From contig JASANE010029416.1 in assembly GCA_030248225.1 (NCBI GenBank), forward strand, positions 1-64,000: a stretch of 64,000 nucleotides of DNA, given 5' to 3'. The notes beneath the pieces are model-generated. The model made no database searches. It was not told where the DNA came from and saw nothing but the letters and a program-made list of their open reading frames with translations. The DNA is from Trileptium ribeirensis (lineage: Eukaryota; Nematoda; Enoplea; Enoplida; Thoracostomopsidae). The translations under genes and the position numbers were made by a program. Within the stretch, counting starts at the first letter, position 1. Each line of letters begins with the position of its first letter. Shown one piece after another: positions 46,938-59,099 of the stretch.

Positions 46938-47871
46938 CAGAGTTGGGTTTTTCCCGGAAAAAAGTCGGACCCGAAAAACGGTGTTTTTCCGGAAAAAAAG
47001 TCGAAGCTTTACTGTTCAGCAAAAAATCGCAGGAAACACAGTTTTATGCGAAATTGTATTCCATTGTTGATTTTTAATGCCAATTACTGAAAAAGGTCTA
47101 AAACTGAAATTTTGTCACACAGAATTTGCACCCGCACAGTGCATTGGCGCTTGAATCTTTCCAAAAGGCAGGGTTATGTGAAAACGACACGGTGGGGTAT
47201 CGATAAGAGGAGTACGTATAATTATTTGGTTCGAATTAAATTGTGAAAGAACTTCATGGGCCACCACTCTCATATTTTCCAGCTTGGTATTTGCGCCATA
47301 GCATGTTAACACCAACTGGTATATTATATATAATGCAAAGCATCTCTCACGTCTTCATCTATTTAATATTGGTACAAAGGTCGCCCCAGTGGAGACAGAA
47401 CCTAGGGTTGAATTCCTTTCTTAAATGCCAATGCACCGCAAGTTTTATTCCAGCAGGTAAACGGAACGGTGCGAAGAGTGGGATGGGGCCCACAAAGGAG
47501 GGTAACCCATAGGTTTTGAAGGGAGGGACTGATTGTATGGTGAACCAACTGCTGTCCTATATCCTCCTGTCGCCGTGCCTGGCCTGTGTCTGCCTTGATT
47601 ACTGCTTTTATATGCTCAATACAAATCCCCTGGCTGTATTCAGTACCGCACCTATTTAAGTTAAGTTTACCATTGGGCAAAAGTTTCTGATGCTGTGGAG
47701 GAAGCAAGTTATACTTATGCTAATAAATTTAGCCAATACTTGGAAAATATAGTTATACCATTTCCAAATATTTTCGACTCCAAAATCCTGAAATAGTTTT
47801 TTTCCATTTTGTCAAGGTGTGATGCGGAAGGAAAACAACGGAAAAAACCATTTATCCGGTGACCAACCCTG
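46938..47871. mobile_element. 934-bp non-autonomous hAT element
   Basis: Starts CAGAGTTGGG and ends CCAACCCTG, giving inverted termini CAGRGTTGG, with further inverted similarity around the CCGGAAAAA words near both ends. It is flanked by a perfect 8-bp direct repeat TCTGACAC (46930-46937 and 47872-47879), the hAT signature. Internal frames (for example 47402-47707 minus) have no transposase motif. Confidence 0.87.
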
Positions 47872-48376
47872 TCTGACACTGTATATAGCGGTCTTCGCGT
47901 TGACGGTACAAATACTTTAGAGTTACAAAGCTGATATTACATGTTACGGTAGTCCCAGGTGCTAGCTTGACGTCTTTTATTGCCCAGATATCATCACAAA
48001 GTATCTACTCGCTGTAAAAATATTTTGAGCACGATTTTTTTAAATTAACCGTATGTATGACACATGGCTTGAAAAAATTTTATATAAATGACCAATGTTC
48101 GATAATAGCGCTAAGTTATACAATATACTCAAAAGTTACACATAATTTTAATCATATGTAAATTGAACATAGTTTTGCAACAATGCAATTCTGATTATTT
48201 TAGAGCATTTTAAAATGCCTCAACAAAGTGGAGGGCAAAAAAATCTGGGTGGAATTATGTTTCAAGTAGCGACAAACTATTATGGGTAGCCATGAAGTAT
48301 GGAACCCAGAAGGCACGGATGAAAGTCACGTTTGCTAGTCATTAAGCTAATTTCGGAGCCAGTGCTCGTATTCTTA

Positions 48377-48668
48377 AGACGTGTTCACACGCTCAAACTT
48401 TTTTCTCAAATTTTGAGCTCAAAATTTGACGATAATTTTTAACGAAAAATTGCGATAATTCAAAACTTGAGATCAAAATTTGAGCTCAAACTTTTTCAAG
48501 TTGAATCTTGTCGGTGATTGGCTACAGGAATATCCTTCAAAAGTTTGAACAGTGTTCACACATTCAAACTCACCAAAAATGCAAAAAAGATGCTTTCAAA
48601 CTTTGATCAAAATTTGAGCTCAAATTTTGATCAAAATTTGAACAAAAAGTGAGCGTGTTAACACGTCT
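48377..48668. mobile_element. 292-bp MITE with TTA target duplication
   Basis: Terminal inverted repeats AGACGTGTTCACACGCTC followed by AAACTTTTT-like sequence, about 25 bp with few mismatches, flanked by TTA on both sides (48374-48376 and 48669-48671). The interior has repeated GATCAAAATTTGAGCTCAAA-type palindromic words. The TTA target and GTTCACAC-type end recall PIF/Harbinger MITEs; that assignment is an inference. Confidence 0.85.
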
Positions 48669-49204
48669 TTAAAACTTCGCAAAGCGACCGATTAGCACGC
48701 ACACAATCATGCAGTGCTCGCCGAATTTAGTTAGTTACGACGCTATCAAACAACTGATCGCACAGCTATTGCAGTTAATGGTTGAGTTTGCCGTGTCATT
48801 TGTTTAATCGTTCGCTTCGCGAAGTTCCTTGAGGTGCAGATCAACAGCTAGTACATAGCTCAGTAGTTTCTCCTACACAGCTTTTTAATCATAAAATTCG
48901 GGTGCATATAATACCTATCTAAACTTGAGTTTGTTAAACATTCATTGCACGGTACAGGAATTTAGTTCAGCTATCACAGCTGGATTTTCCTCCGGAGAAA
49001 CCGTCTAGCCACATGCTTGTAGCTAATGTTTTCCACATAACAATCAGCCTTGCCACATTTTCCATTATTTATTGCGCTTGCACAGATTTACCAACAGCTA
49101 TGATACAAATACTTGAGATTTCGCCATGCTAGTTTATAAAATATCACCCACCGGTGCGCTCTGCGAAATTAAAATTTTTACTGCCGTTTTTACAGGCAAT
49201 AAAT

Positions 49205-49510
49205 ACCATAGGTGCCGATGGGGAATCAGGGTAAGCGTGGTTACCCCTTCATGTCAAATCTAGCCTGTGAATGCTCCGCACCTGTCGTCCTGCACCAAAG
49301 GCACGTGAGAAATTTTAGTATATATAACAATGGACAAAAATTGGGATAAAATTAGCTTAAAATAGGAGTAATTAGGAAAAAATTTATCGCAAATTGGTAA
49401 AAATTGAAGAAAATTTTGAGATCCTAAAAATCTTTAAAATTCCCCCTCCCGTCTTACATCTAGCCCCTATGGGGACCTTCCCCACCTAACCTTGGACGCC
49501 TGTGATATAT
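49205..49510. repeat. GC-ended, AT-cored repeat family, copy B
   Basis: Inverted relative of 38135-38480. In reverse complement it starts CACAGGCGTCCAAGGT and continues GAATTTTAAAGATTTTTAGG, with an AT-rich core of CCAATTTGCGATAAATT and TTTTATCCCAATTTTTGTCC. The left end (CATAGGTGCCGATGGGG) is weakly inverted to the right end. Probably a non-autonomous element. Confidence 0.6.
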
Positions 49511-50423
49511 GCCTATCTAAACTTTTCAACTTAGCCAACAGTTTTAAGTAACAGCTTAAATATCAGTGGTCATAGGCCGTCTGTGTGCTATAATATCTGC
49601 GTACATTACGTTATAGCGTAACAGTTCTGCAAGGTGTTAAAATCATACGCGCATTGATTCTAACTTACATTTCGCGATATAAAATTTTAGTATAGTTTGT
49701 AAATTATTTGCATGTCATATAATATATTCAAATTGTACGTAACTATATTGAATCGACAGTTCATGATGTCCTGTTCATTACATTGGTTAGTAGGCAGCCG
49801 CCGGGTGCTCAACATTAATCCGCAGTGATATATACAATTATAATACTTTCAAAGTTTAACATGGACAGTGAACATTTAAATCGAATGGTGCCAGCCGATC
49901 TGAGATTATTAATTACAGTAACAAAATCTATTACATAGTATTGATCAAAATCAGAGTTTTTTTACGCAATTATAGTCTCATGTAAGGGCATATTTCGGAT
50001 ATGTCGCCGTTGGTTTGTCATTTTAAAAAATCTGCACTGCTAAAATATTAATCCAGTAAAGTTTACTCTTTACTAGGCTACAAAAGGTAACGCAAAAATT
50101 GCAACAGACCTTGGAATTGAAACATGGTGTTGACCAGCTATTTCTTTAAAAAAGGAAAGGAGAGCCGGCCAAATGGTATACCGATCTGTGCCGTTCTCAC
50201 AACACATCAAATGGTAAAAAGTTTTCCACCATCTATCATTCCGTTTACAGGGCAATAACATGAGCTTTAGTTGCGCATTATGATATTCTAATAGCAGGGT
50301 TGCATATGTTTACGATAAAACAATTTGCTGTAAAGCTGAAAAATATAACATTCTCGTGCTGAATTAATGCCTGTATGCACCTATGGTTTTTAATTCGAAC
50401 GTTCTGGATCCAGCAGATTGAAA

Positions 50424-53400
50424 CTAAGTATCTCGTTGAAACGCTTGTCGGTTTGTGTTATTATCTTCACATAAACCACACGCTTTTCTACACTGTCGCC
50501 ATACGTGTTGCCAGTCGCAGCGGTTTCGTCTTGCCCAAATATCGCATTTTTTATGATGATTCTTACATAATCTCCAGTCAGCCGGCATTATCGCTCGATT
50601 CACACTAGAAACTCTTGTGTATCGCGTAGCAGTTCTAGAATTAAAGGCATACTTTATGCAACATTCAGCTTGTATATGCTCCGTTCTTATCAAATTACGA
50701 AAACTGCAGACAAAGACTCATAGTTTCTATCTACGGCTCGTCAAATACACATACACTCACGATCAAGCATCATTTTTAGGTTGTAATTTTGTTAAAGTCT
50801 TCTTGTACAGATGTGTTGTAGTGTTCAACCCTTTCATGCGTCATGCAAAACTCCCAAATAGCTCAACGCTTTGCTTACGCCATTGTCACCAATGCAATCG
50901 AGGTTTAATCCGCGGCGCCGGCCTGAGTTTCAAAATTCTGCGATACGCAAACTATCTCGACCGTTAAAGGGTTGGGTGGGTCAAAGCGGCATTATGGAAT
51001 TACGTTAAAGCGAATTGGCAGACAATTATTCTTATAGCTACCCTCGATCGGGAGAATTAATAACGCGCTTGAGTCAATGTCCTAAGTCAAAAGTACATTA
51101 AGATATTGTGCCAGCTTTGTTTATTCATTTAGTGTTCGCGAAGATTAAATTTGAAGCAGTTATGATAGATAATTAAGCTACGGTTTAACCTTTAAGAACA
51201 AATCCGTATATGATGGTGTATGTACAGCTTTCGCGGGGAACTATGTATATTTTCACATTGCATGCGCATACTGAGGTTAAACGATAGATTCCTTATGGAA
51301 ATTTGTTTGAAATGTATTACATATTGGCCGAATTAATGCAATGCAACCGTTTATGTTTTTATAATAAGCTTGCCTATTAACTGTGACATTTTCATAAAGT
51401 ATTAAGCAAAAATTAAAATTTATAAGAGCTAACTAACCCAACGCGTATATTTGGTGTTCGCCTGATATGATCTGTAACATGTTTGCCCAAAAGCATTAAT
51501 CTAATAACTGATAATTATAAATGCAATATATATATATATTATGCCGTCTCTTGGAACAAGTGTCAACTTTAGGTAAGCTTACTATAATATATGAAAGTGA
51601 ATTATGTACAGAGTGAGTGTCAGACTGAGATTAATTCCAAATTTTTCTTTCGTTGAAATAAGTCACAGCAGATTGTGGCGGAAAAAATTCCATGCGTTAA
51701 TAATAACAAATAATACTGTTGTGGACAAAAATTATAACCACGAAATTTATAGCAAATGCATTGTGGAAAATATTTTATTAACCAAGTTCCTTCTGTAAAA
51801 AGAAACATGTTTTATGTAGCGACTAAACTAAACCCACTGTTGAAGCAGCCCGCTGACTATACCTTATGATCAATATCGGTATAACTTCACTGTACAAAGT
51901 TTATCGCGCGACGAAACCCTACAAGGTCTGGTTTTTTCTATTATAATTCGTGAATGAAAACTGGATCGATAAAGTTGTACCAAAACAAGTAAAAGTAAAT
52001 TTAATTACTGTAAACTGTGATATATACTAAATAAAATTTCAACTTTTATTAAAATCTAATTCGTTTCGCTACGAGACGTTTAACATGGGCTACTAGTACA
52101 ATATTTAGGGAATAGGTGCTATATCCTTGCTAATTTACCCTGGATCTATATGTATAGAAAAGTTACCAGATGCTTCGCTGATATCATTGGGTTTCCACAG
52201 TTTTTAAAAGATATTGCTTGCTTAAATTTGTAGGTCACCATATTGAGAGTATGACAGGGTATAGTATATGATCCCTATGGTTAACAATGTTTAGTTTAAG
52301 AGCTATAGAAAGTTGTGTATTGTTCAGTATGTCAAATACATACCATTAGTATGTCATAATATATCATATGTTCCACCTGAAGCCAGTTATCTTATACACT
52401 GTGCTCTTATAGTTTTGTTCGTTAATATTTGTGAATCTAGATAGACTCGATTCCGTCATATAATTTTAGCATTTTTCAATTTATATCAATACAAACAAGA
52501 TAGCATGACGTTCAAACACTATTTCATTAAGCGCTATGTTAGTCTCATAATGATTTTGCACGCTAGAGTAGCACTATTTGCTGCGATGAAAAGTGCAAAA
52601 ACACAAAATGATAGGCGCCGATAAGACTTGACCACCTAATTTTTGGTAGGACCTCTAGAATAAAAGGCCACGTTTCATCAAGGTGTCCTGCATTGGTTCT
52701 AACTACGGTGCGCGTTTCCCAAAGAGTTATGAAATGCTGTAGACATATTAATAATAACAAATTAGTGCGGCCATAAACGTAACTAACAAACGAAACCCGC
52801 ATCAACATGGTAATAATAAAATAAAGCTAGCTACCCGAATTTGGCGTATCAGGTTGGAAAACTGTAAGCTCCTGGAAATGCAATTTGGATCACAGTTTAT
52901 ATAGTGTTGGATACGTCGTTCTAGTTTGGTTAAGCCCTAAAAACCATAAATATGGTTACAGCCGTATTTTGGTTTTCTCAAAGTCACGCAGCAGAGCAAT
53001 ATTTTTGAAGTTGCTATTACATAGAATAAACGCAATGGTAACAAACATTTTATATCCTCAGTTACAGGAATTGAGCGTAATGTAAGCTACTCAGTAATTT
53101 ATCAGATATGCATGGTCTGACAAATAGCAAAAACGTAACAGGTTCAAAAAAGTTGCGTCCCAACGTTGATTTGAATTGCATATTGTTGTAGTACGAAATC
53201 GCACTTTTTGCGCAACAGTAATTTTCTCTAAAAAGCCCATGTGACATGCAGATATATAGCATTGCTGAGGCTATTCTAAATTCTTACTGGTGAGCAGTCG
53301 TTTTTGTATGACATGTGGATAGCCCAGTTTGACTGAATATATCGTAATGAGGGAAGTTTATGGTGGTCAGCAGTTGATATATTTAAAATTTCTGAAAATC

Positions 53401-56400
53401 ATGGCATTTCTGATATTTTCTTAACTTCAGATCAATGACTTAGTTATTCAAAAACGGTTCGCTTATAATTTATCTCCCGCATGCAACACTGTGAATGTTA
53501 ATTATCGCCCTACTAACTAAACATTTAATTTCATCTCACAGACACAAGAATGTCTATCATTTCCACTACCTGTAACAACAGTGAATATCAGTGATTGCAC
53601 TACTGTTACACAAGAGACACATAATGTGTACTGCTCATGAAATGGTAGTAATTATGTGCTTTGGTTATTTCTGGACCGCTGTGCACAACTTGAGATTTAT
53701 GCGGTATGTTCTTTGTTTTTTGGAACCGCATCTGCGGTATCTATACTATGTTGAATTATGGTGATGTCACCATAATCGTAATCGTGGTTAGCGAACACCT
53801 CAGAATATTCTGTGCATAAATCTGTAAACTGTTTCCGCTGGACGTCAGTAATTTTAGCTTGATCCAGGTTAAGTTCATTTAAGAATCCGTTTTGTTTTGC
53901 AAGTTTAGGCTGTACCGCAAGGACGGATAACCCATTCTCAGTTAACAGTTCTACTGTGCCCAGTATTGTGTATTTATAAAGACTTACAGGATAATAAGAC
54001 ATATGGAAGAGCCGCACCGGTATTAGGGTTTTGATACAGATATAATTTGAATTCTTGACACAAAACCAAATGAGCGATAAAGGATAAGTTAAAAATAACT
54101 TATCTTAGCATAGCCAGTTATATGTGTTTGTGCCGTTGTCAAATGTACGTTTTCAGCAACGCCTTATAGCATATAATTTAGGACCATTCGACTTTCGCTC
54201 TTAAAATCCCAAGCTAAATATAATTCAATTTGCACGGAATAAATATTACTTCATACTACTTTACAAAATTAATCTACAGAATTTTACATTCAAGTTCACT
54301 TGTGCGAGCACGACTGCTCACTGTACAGCGGTGCTACTGTTGTCGCAGCCCACATCGTCACAACGTCTTAAGTACACGGTACTACTTTAGCGTAGGCTAT
54401 TGCCAGTGAATACATCTTCGCATTCATCACAAAACCCAAGACAGATGAAAAAACTTTGAAAGGTTAGTAATGGGAGCGGAGATATAACTTGGTATGTGAG
54501 GGTTTTAAGATCAAATAGTCCATCCCAGATAATGAAAAAGTGCAGAAAAGTAATAAATAGTTTCGTGGTCTTTATAGTACACAGTGAGCATCGTTGCAGG
54601 TCGGGTCTCGAACCAATTTTGCTTAAAATTATTTTATAGCAGTTGTAGGCTACTGTAAATAACGAAAATTTAGTAATCGATGACTAAATAGACCCATTAC
54701 ATGAGACGACCATCGTTCGGCACAAAGTAAAAAATTGTCTATTTCCATAACATAAATAGCGAATAAGCGTACTGGATTTGTCAACGATTAGTTTTAATAG
54801 CTACTGGTATAATGCAAATGCTTACTTTAACAAGCCAGCCGAACCAAAAACTACTAAAAACTTTGTACGTTGCTCCCATAAATTATAAATCCGTGGGAGG
54901 AGACGATTGTGTACTACTCCGCTGCGCCTCATTACACTAGCGCGCAGAAATTACCCCGTTCGCGAGCAAAATTTTTTGAATTTGGAATTGGCTATTGCAA
55001 TTAGTATTTCGCTATTTAAAGAAGTTTTAACAAAGAGTATTATTTTAACACTACGTATTTAACACTACACGCTGTTTCCTCTTTCGTTCTGCGTACTTCA
55101 CTGATTTACATAGCGAATATTTTTCACAAAGGCGGCGCAGCTTAAGTTTACTCATGCACTAATTTATCGTGTGATTTAGAGTTTTTAACCCAATCACATA
55201 ACTGCGTAAACATCTTGATATTTAACGAAACCTGCATTATCATGTAAAAAGAGTAGCGATCGTTTAGCACAACCTTATATATAGAGACAAACTACTGAGC
55301 AAGTTCTTACCCTCTGACGAATAGGTCACAGCGGTTGCAAGTTCGAGGACACAATCGCTGAACTATATCCGAAAACATACAATCCCGCCCTGTTGCTTCG
55401 TGTTCGCAATTCACATGATAATCCTCGCAGGTGGATACGGCTTGTTTTCCTTCGGGATGCTCAGAAGCTAAACAATTTGAAGCCTTCATGTTATATCCCT
55501 GGATGAAGTGTTTTGTTGCAGCAATGAATTGAATATAGCTGTTAGGGTTTGAAACACCTTTCTATTTTGCTTGTCGTTACTTTAATGTTCCAACCTTGCG
55601 CGATGGTAGACGAATATTTTATCATTTAATTGGTGGAGTGCCAAAGATCGCACTGACTCTGTTCGGCCTTCCTGTAACTAGAGGTATAGTTTTAAGAGAG
55701 CTGATTTTGATTACCAAAACAAAGTTTATAGTTTTTGCACGCTACGTGGCTATTGCCATTCAATTATACTTGTGTACAACGACTTTAAAATGAAAAGACA
55801 TATTAGACGCCAGTGATCTGTGCGATAACTATTGCCGAAGAGTTGTCTTTACTTCCCTGATAATACGAACTTGGCTGCATTTTTGTTAAGAAACTCCAGT
55901 CTCAATCATTTTGGCACAACTTCTTTCGCGGGCCATCCCTTTATTGAACATAATGCGCTTTGCAAACAAAGGATATTGCTACTAAGCAGCTTAGCTAAAG
56001 AAGTTGATATCTGGGCATTTATGTGGACAATGACAAAAATGCACCGAAACGTGGCTATGACAGTGCAACATGACTGCAATTACTACCCCATTCTCTTTAT
56101 GTGCACATAATATTTTCCTTCGATACTTGCCAAACATGTCATAATTTTATGGCAGTCCATGACCTACTTACAAGACGACGCCGTACATGATATGCGCTAC
56201 GGTTCAGTCATGTATCGTCGTGATAAAAATTAAAGTTTTCTGGTTTTTCCGATTTTAACATGAACCCAAAATTGGCAAAGCCACACTAGGGAGCGAGAAT
56301 AGGTCAAAAGTATAAGTTAGGCTGCCGAAAGTTAAATTCCCCACAAAACTTATAAAGTAGAGTTTAAATGTTTTCCGGATAAAGGTGACACGGGAGTTTG

Positions 56401-57714
56401 TATTGTTTGCGAATTGTATATATCCCAAAGTACACCAAGCTTGTAGCTAACCGGACACATGGATACTATCTGAAAGTATTGTTGCCCTTCAAAAGTTCTC
56501 TTCGCTGTTTTATGCATATCAGATGAGCTGTTTCGTTTGTTGTAAAGCGCTTACGAAAAACTGGACAACGGCATTTCCTGAATGGAGATAGAACGTATGC
56601 CAAGCTGCCGTAACACAAAACCCAAATCGTTACGATTAATATTGATACATCTAGTTGCGTTTTAGAATGCCTCACGCGCTTTAGGTATGTTTTCTTCTAT
56701 TTGAACTTATGATGAGGCATTTTATATCAAATGGTGTTGTATAACTTACCTCTGGTTTCATGTTTAATATCCCAAAATATTTTTAAAAGTGATATTACGA
56801 CAACGCCCGACAATAAATTGAACCCACAATAGTTATACTTCTATTACTAGGAACATTTATCTAATTAGAACGGTATTCATAATCATGTAGTATTAGTAAA
56901 TGGCACTACATATGATGCGGACTCTCAAGAAAATTCTGTCGTGCGCGAGTAAACATAACGTGACCCGACCAACGAATCACCCTATTTTATAACTTCGCAT
57001 ATAAATTGTTACGGAACGCTTTTTGGCCGAATGAAATCCGCTGCAAAAGTGTTAGTGAACGCTCTATTTTATGATTGAAATCTAGCCACTTTGCCTTCCC
57101 GAAAATTCAAGTAAAATCATCCAAGTTTTTGAGAACAAAAATTAGTCGAATTTGAATTAAGTAAGTTTTGTTCGCGAACACCAATGGCTTAACTGTAAAA
57201 TCCATTTGTTTATGACTTCGCTGTTTCATGAGATATGTTTGCAAACACTGAATAATTATATGGAAACGTGACATGCATTAAGGAACCGAATTTATTCAAA
57301 ACTAAAATCTCCGAAGTTCTATTCGAATATAAGATATACTTTCTGTCACTTGGATTTGTTTTCCCCGTTTTTCGTTAGAGAAAACCGGAAGGAAGTTCAG
57401 CATTTTTTCCGTAACAAGGGTTTGCGGTTCGATATCATTTGTTACAAATTGGGATGGCTGGTGGGTCACCTTAAGTTTACTCAAGCAATGAGAAAACTGT
57501 TATTCAAGCAGGTATAATAAGTACTGCGGGAAAAGAAAATGGCTTGTTAAATAGCTTTTTTACAGAAGAGTGGTTAGTAAGCAAACCTTACTAAGATCTT
57601 CTTTATAGCAGATCCCGCATTCCAATGGACAATTTTCTCGAATTGTTTGCTTTATGCAAGTTCCTAATCGTCTCCACAAGTGACACAGCGAATTGTAGTT
57701 TCTGCATGGAATAC
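50424..57714 (-). CDS. Multi-ShKT-domain protein, three 3' exons
   Basis: Three minus-strand exons, each coding one ShKT-like six-cysteine domain: 57714-57587 (CRNYNSLCHLWRRLGTC, then CPLECGIC), 55498-55311 (CEDYHVNCEHEATGRDC, then CPRTCNRC) and 50604-50424 (CKNHHKKCDIWARRNRC, then CRKACGLC and a TAG stop). Acceptors are CTTAG, CATCCAG and TTTCTAG; donors are AAG/GTTTGC (weak) and AGG/GTAAGA. Phases join cleanly: the first exon ends in phase 0, the second starts in phase 0, and the second ends with two bases completed by T in the third. ShKT domains occur in secreted proteins, alone or after metalloprotease or other catalytic domains, especially in nematodes and cnidarians. The first exon needs one base from an upstream exon not identified, so the N-terminus (probably a signal peptide) is missing. 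Introns are about 2.1 and 4.7 kb. Confidence 0.78.
51000..53690. other. AT-rich intron of the ShKT gene
   Basis: No gene or repeat is recognised apart from short (TA)n near 51525. Plus-strand ORFs at 50617-50967, 51604-51798 and 52885-53085 have no recognised domain, and the first overlaps the ShKT exon antisense. Confidence 0.4.
53697..54017 (-). pseudogene. Ty3/gypsy retrotransposon pol fragment
   Basis: The minus-strand frame contains LNLDQAKITDVQRKQFTDLC, EYSEVFANHDYDYGDIT and QHSIDTADAVP. This is the linker just before the reverse-transcriptase domain in gypsy-type pol, where 'dVFa.. D.G.T..v.H.IdTgdA.P' is typical. The frame stops straight after, and no RT follows. It lies inside the long intron of the ShKT gene on the same strand. 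Confidence 0.75.
56942..57487. mobile_element. Non-autonomous TIR element, copy 2
   Basis: Same family as 20181-20666: TGCGCGAGTAAAC at the left end, GTTTACTCAAGCA at the right, inner TTGTTACGGAACGCTTTTTGG and TTCCGTAACAAGGGTTTGCG pairs, and GTTCGCGAACAC in the interior. It is about 60 bp longer than copy 1. It lies just 3' of the first recognised ShKT exon, in that gene's intron. A solitary right-end fragment (CTTAAGTTTACTCATGCA) is at about 55142-55159. Confidence 0.8.
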
Positions 57715-58482
57715 CTAAGATATATTTTATTATCAACAACAAGACAATTATAGGATTGACCACAGTACGAGCAAGCGCCCATGAGATGAACAAAAAATAT
57801 TCTGTGATCTGTACGGTCTACGTGACACCGTCTGGTGTACGTAAGCTCCAAACAACGAAGACGCTATAATTTGAGCAAAGCATAGTGCATTCATAAAGCA
57901 AAATCCAGGCTGCTGCTTAATGTAAACACTTCCATTTTACTCATCTTATTGTTTAAAGTAGTAATTGGTTAAAGATTCTGCACATCTTTAGTTCAAAGTC
58001 GTATGTGCACAAATTATCTCAAATTATATGGGTGAAGTGGATGACCCAGTTTTAAATGGACTGAGCCATGCATAAACTGACACAGATAGTTTCGGCGTTT
58101 TGTTTGCCAGTCCACGAAGTGAGATTTGAATCTATAACTAAACATGATTGCAAAAGTGTAGCTTCGCTGAACTCGTAACGCAATACTCAAATTATCACAC
58201 TTTGGCGTACACAGCTTTAGCGTATAACCGTGGTGAGGATTACGAATTTTGGGGTTTTCACAATTTGGACCATAACTTTTGATCGGATAGACCGAGTTAG
58301 CTCAAATTTGGATATGTTATAGAAAACGCAATGGCGTATCTAAAATTGTATGTCATATGATATCTCAATAAGTTGCCCTGGTAACAAGATATATAGTCAC
58401 ACATTGGGAATGCAAGCAAAAATGGATATTTTGAAATTTGGTTAGATATGTTTGATGAATTGGAGCGTAATGGTTAGTGGAA

Positions 58483-58612
58483 GAACAGCTTAGGCTTAGG
58501 CTTAGTCTCTGGCTTAAGCTTTGTCTCAGGCTTAGGCTTACGCGTAGTCTCAAGCTTAGGCTTAGTCTCACTGTTCGTTTTAGGTTTAGGCTCAGCGTTG
58601 ATTTAGGCTTAG
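58483..58612 (+). repeat. Degenerate TTAGGC hexamer array
   Basis: About 20 units with 6-bp periodicity, including exact TTAGGC and close variants (TTAGTC, TCAGGC, TTAAGC, TTACGC, TTAGGT). TTAGGC is the known nematode telomere unit. The antisense ORF across it encodes a Leu-Ser/Arg repeat and is not a gene. It lies directly 5' of the Merlin-like transposase remnant. Confidence 0.8.
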
Positions 58613-58648
58613 GCTCTCTAGTGTTTTTTCAGATATTATAGTTGAAAT

Positions 58649-59088
58649 ATGGCTACTCATAGGAGACCCAAAAATAATGAATATAATATTATTGCACCAG
58701 ATAATGTTATCGGGCAACAAGAAATTGCAGAGTTAAATGTAAAATTTGTTGCCGTTTGCCGAATAACGGCTAATTATGATAGTACTATTGAATAATTGGC
58801 TAAACTGGGGTTAATTACTAATGGTTTTATATGTGACTGTGGCAATCCTTGCTATCAGGCTAAGAGCAGAGATCATAATAGACGAATCGTTAATTCTAAT
58901 AACGCGGAACTTCACACACAGAATATTGATGGGTTATGGAGTCGGTTAAAGATGTTTTTTTGAAACCGTAGCAGTGTTCCGGATGGTTTGTTCGAAAGAT
59001 AATTGACTGAATTTGTATGGCGTTAGCAGTTTGCTGCTCATCCATTTGGGGCTATAGTTCGTCAAACCCAGAAGATGTATCGCATTTA
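58649..59088 (+). pseudogene. Merlin (IS1595-type) transposase remnant, core deleted
   Basis: A single frame from ATG 58649 to TAA 59086-59088, with in-frame stops at 58793 and 58961 and two more downstream. The N-terminal part LAKLGLITNGFICDCGNPC is the zinc-ribbon start of Merlin-type transposases. The C-terminal part AELHTQNIDGLWSRLK, NRSSVPDGLFER, LTEFVWR and QFAAHPFGAI matches the HTQ.IE..W...K and EF.WR end of the same family. The middle, where the DDE residues belong, is missing; R-IVNSNNAEL joins the two ends. It is therefore an internally deleted, decayed copy without frameshifts. Confidence 0.8.
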
Positions 59089-59099
59089 AGATATAAAAT

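Noticed and set aside
57560..57793. ShKT exon read as a complete small protein with a signal peptide-like start
   Set aside because: The frame would start at TTG, not ATG. A splice acceptor (ATCTTAG) immediately before the cysteine domain gives a phase-compatible exon instead.
58365..58571. Leu/Ser/Arg repeat ORF on the minus strand
   Set aside because: It is a translation of the TTAGGC-like hexamer array.
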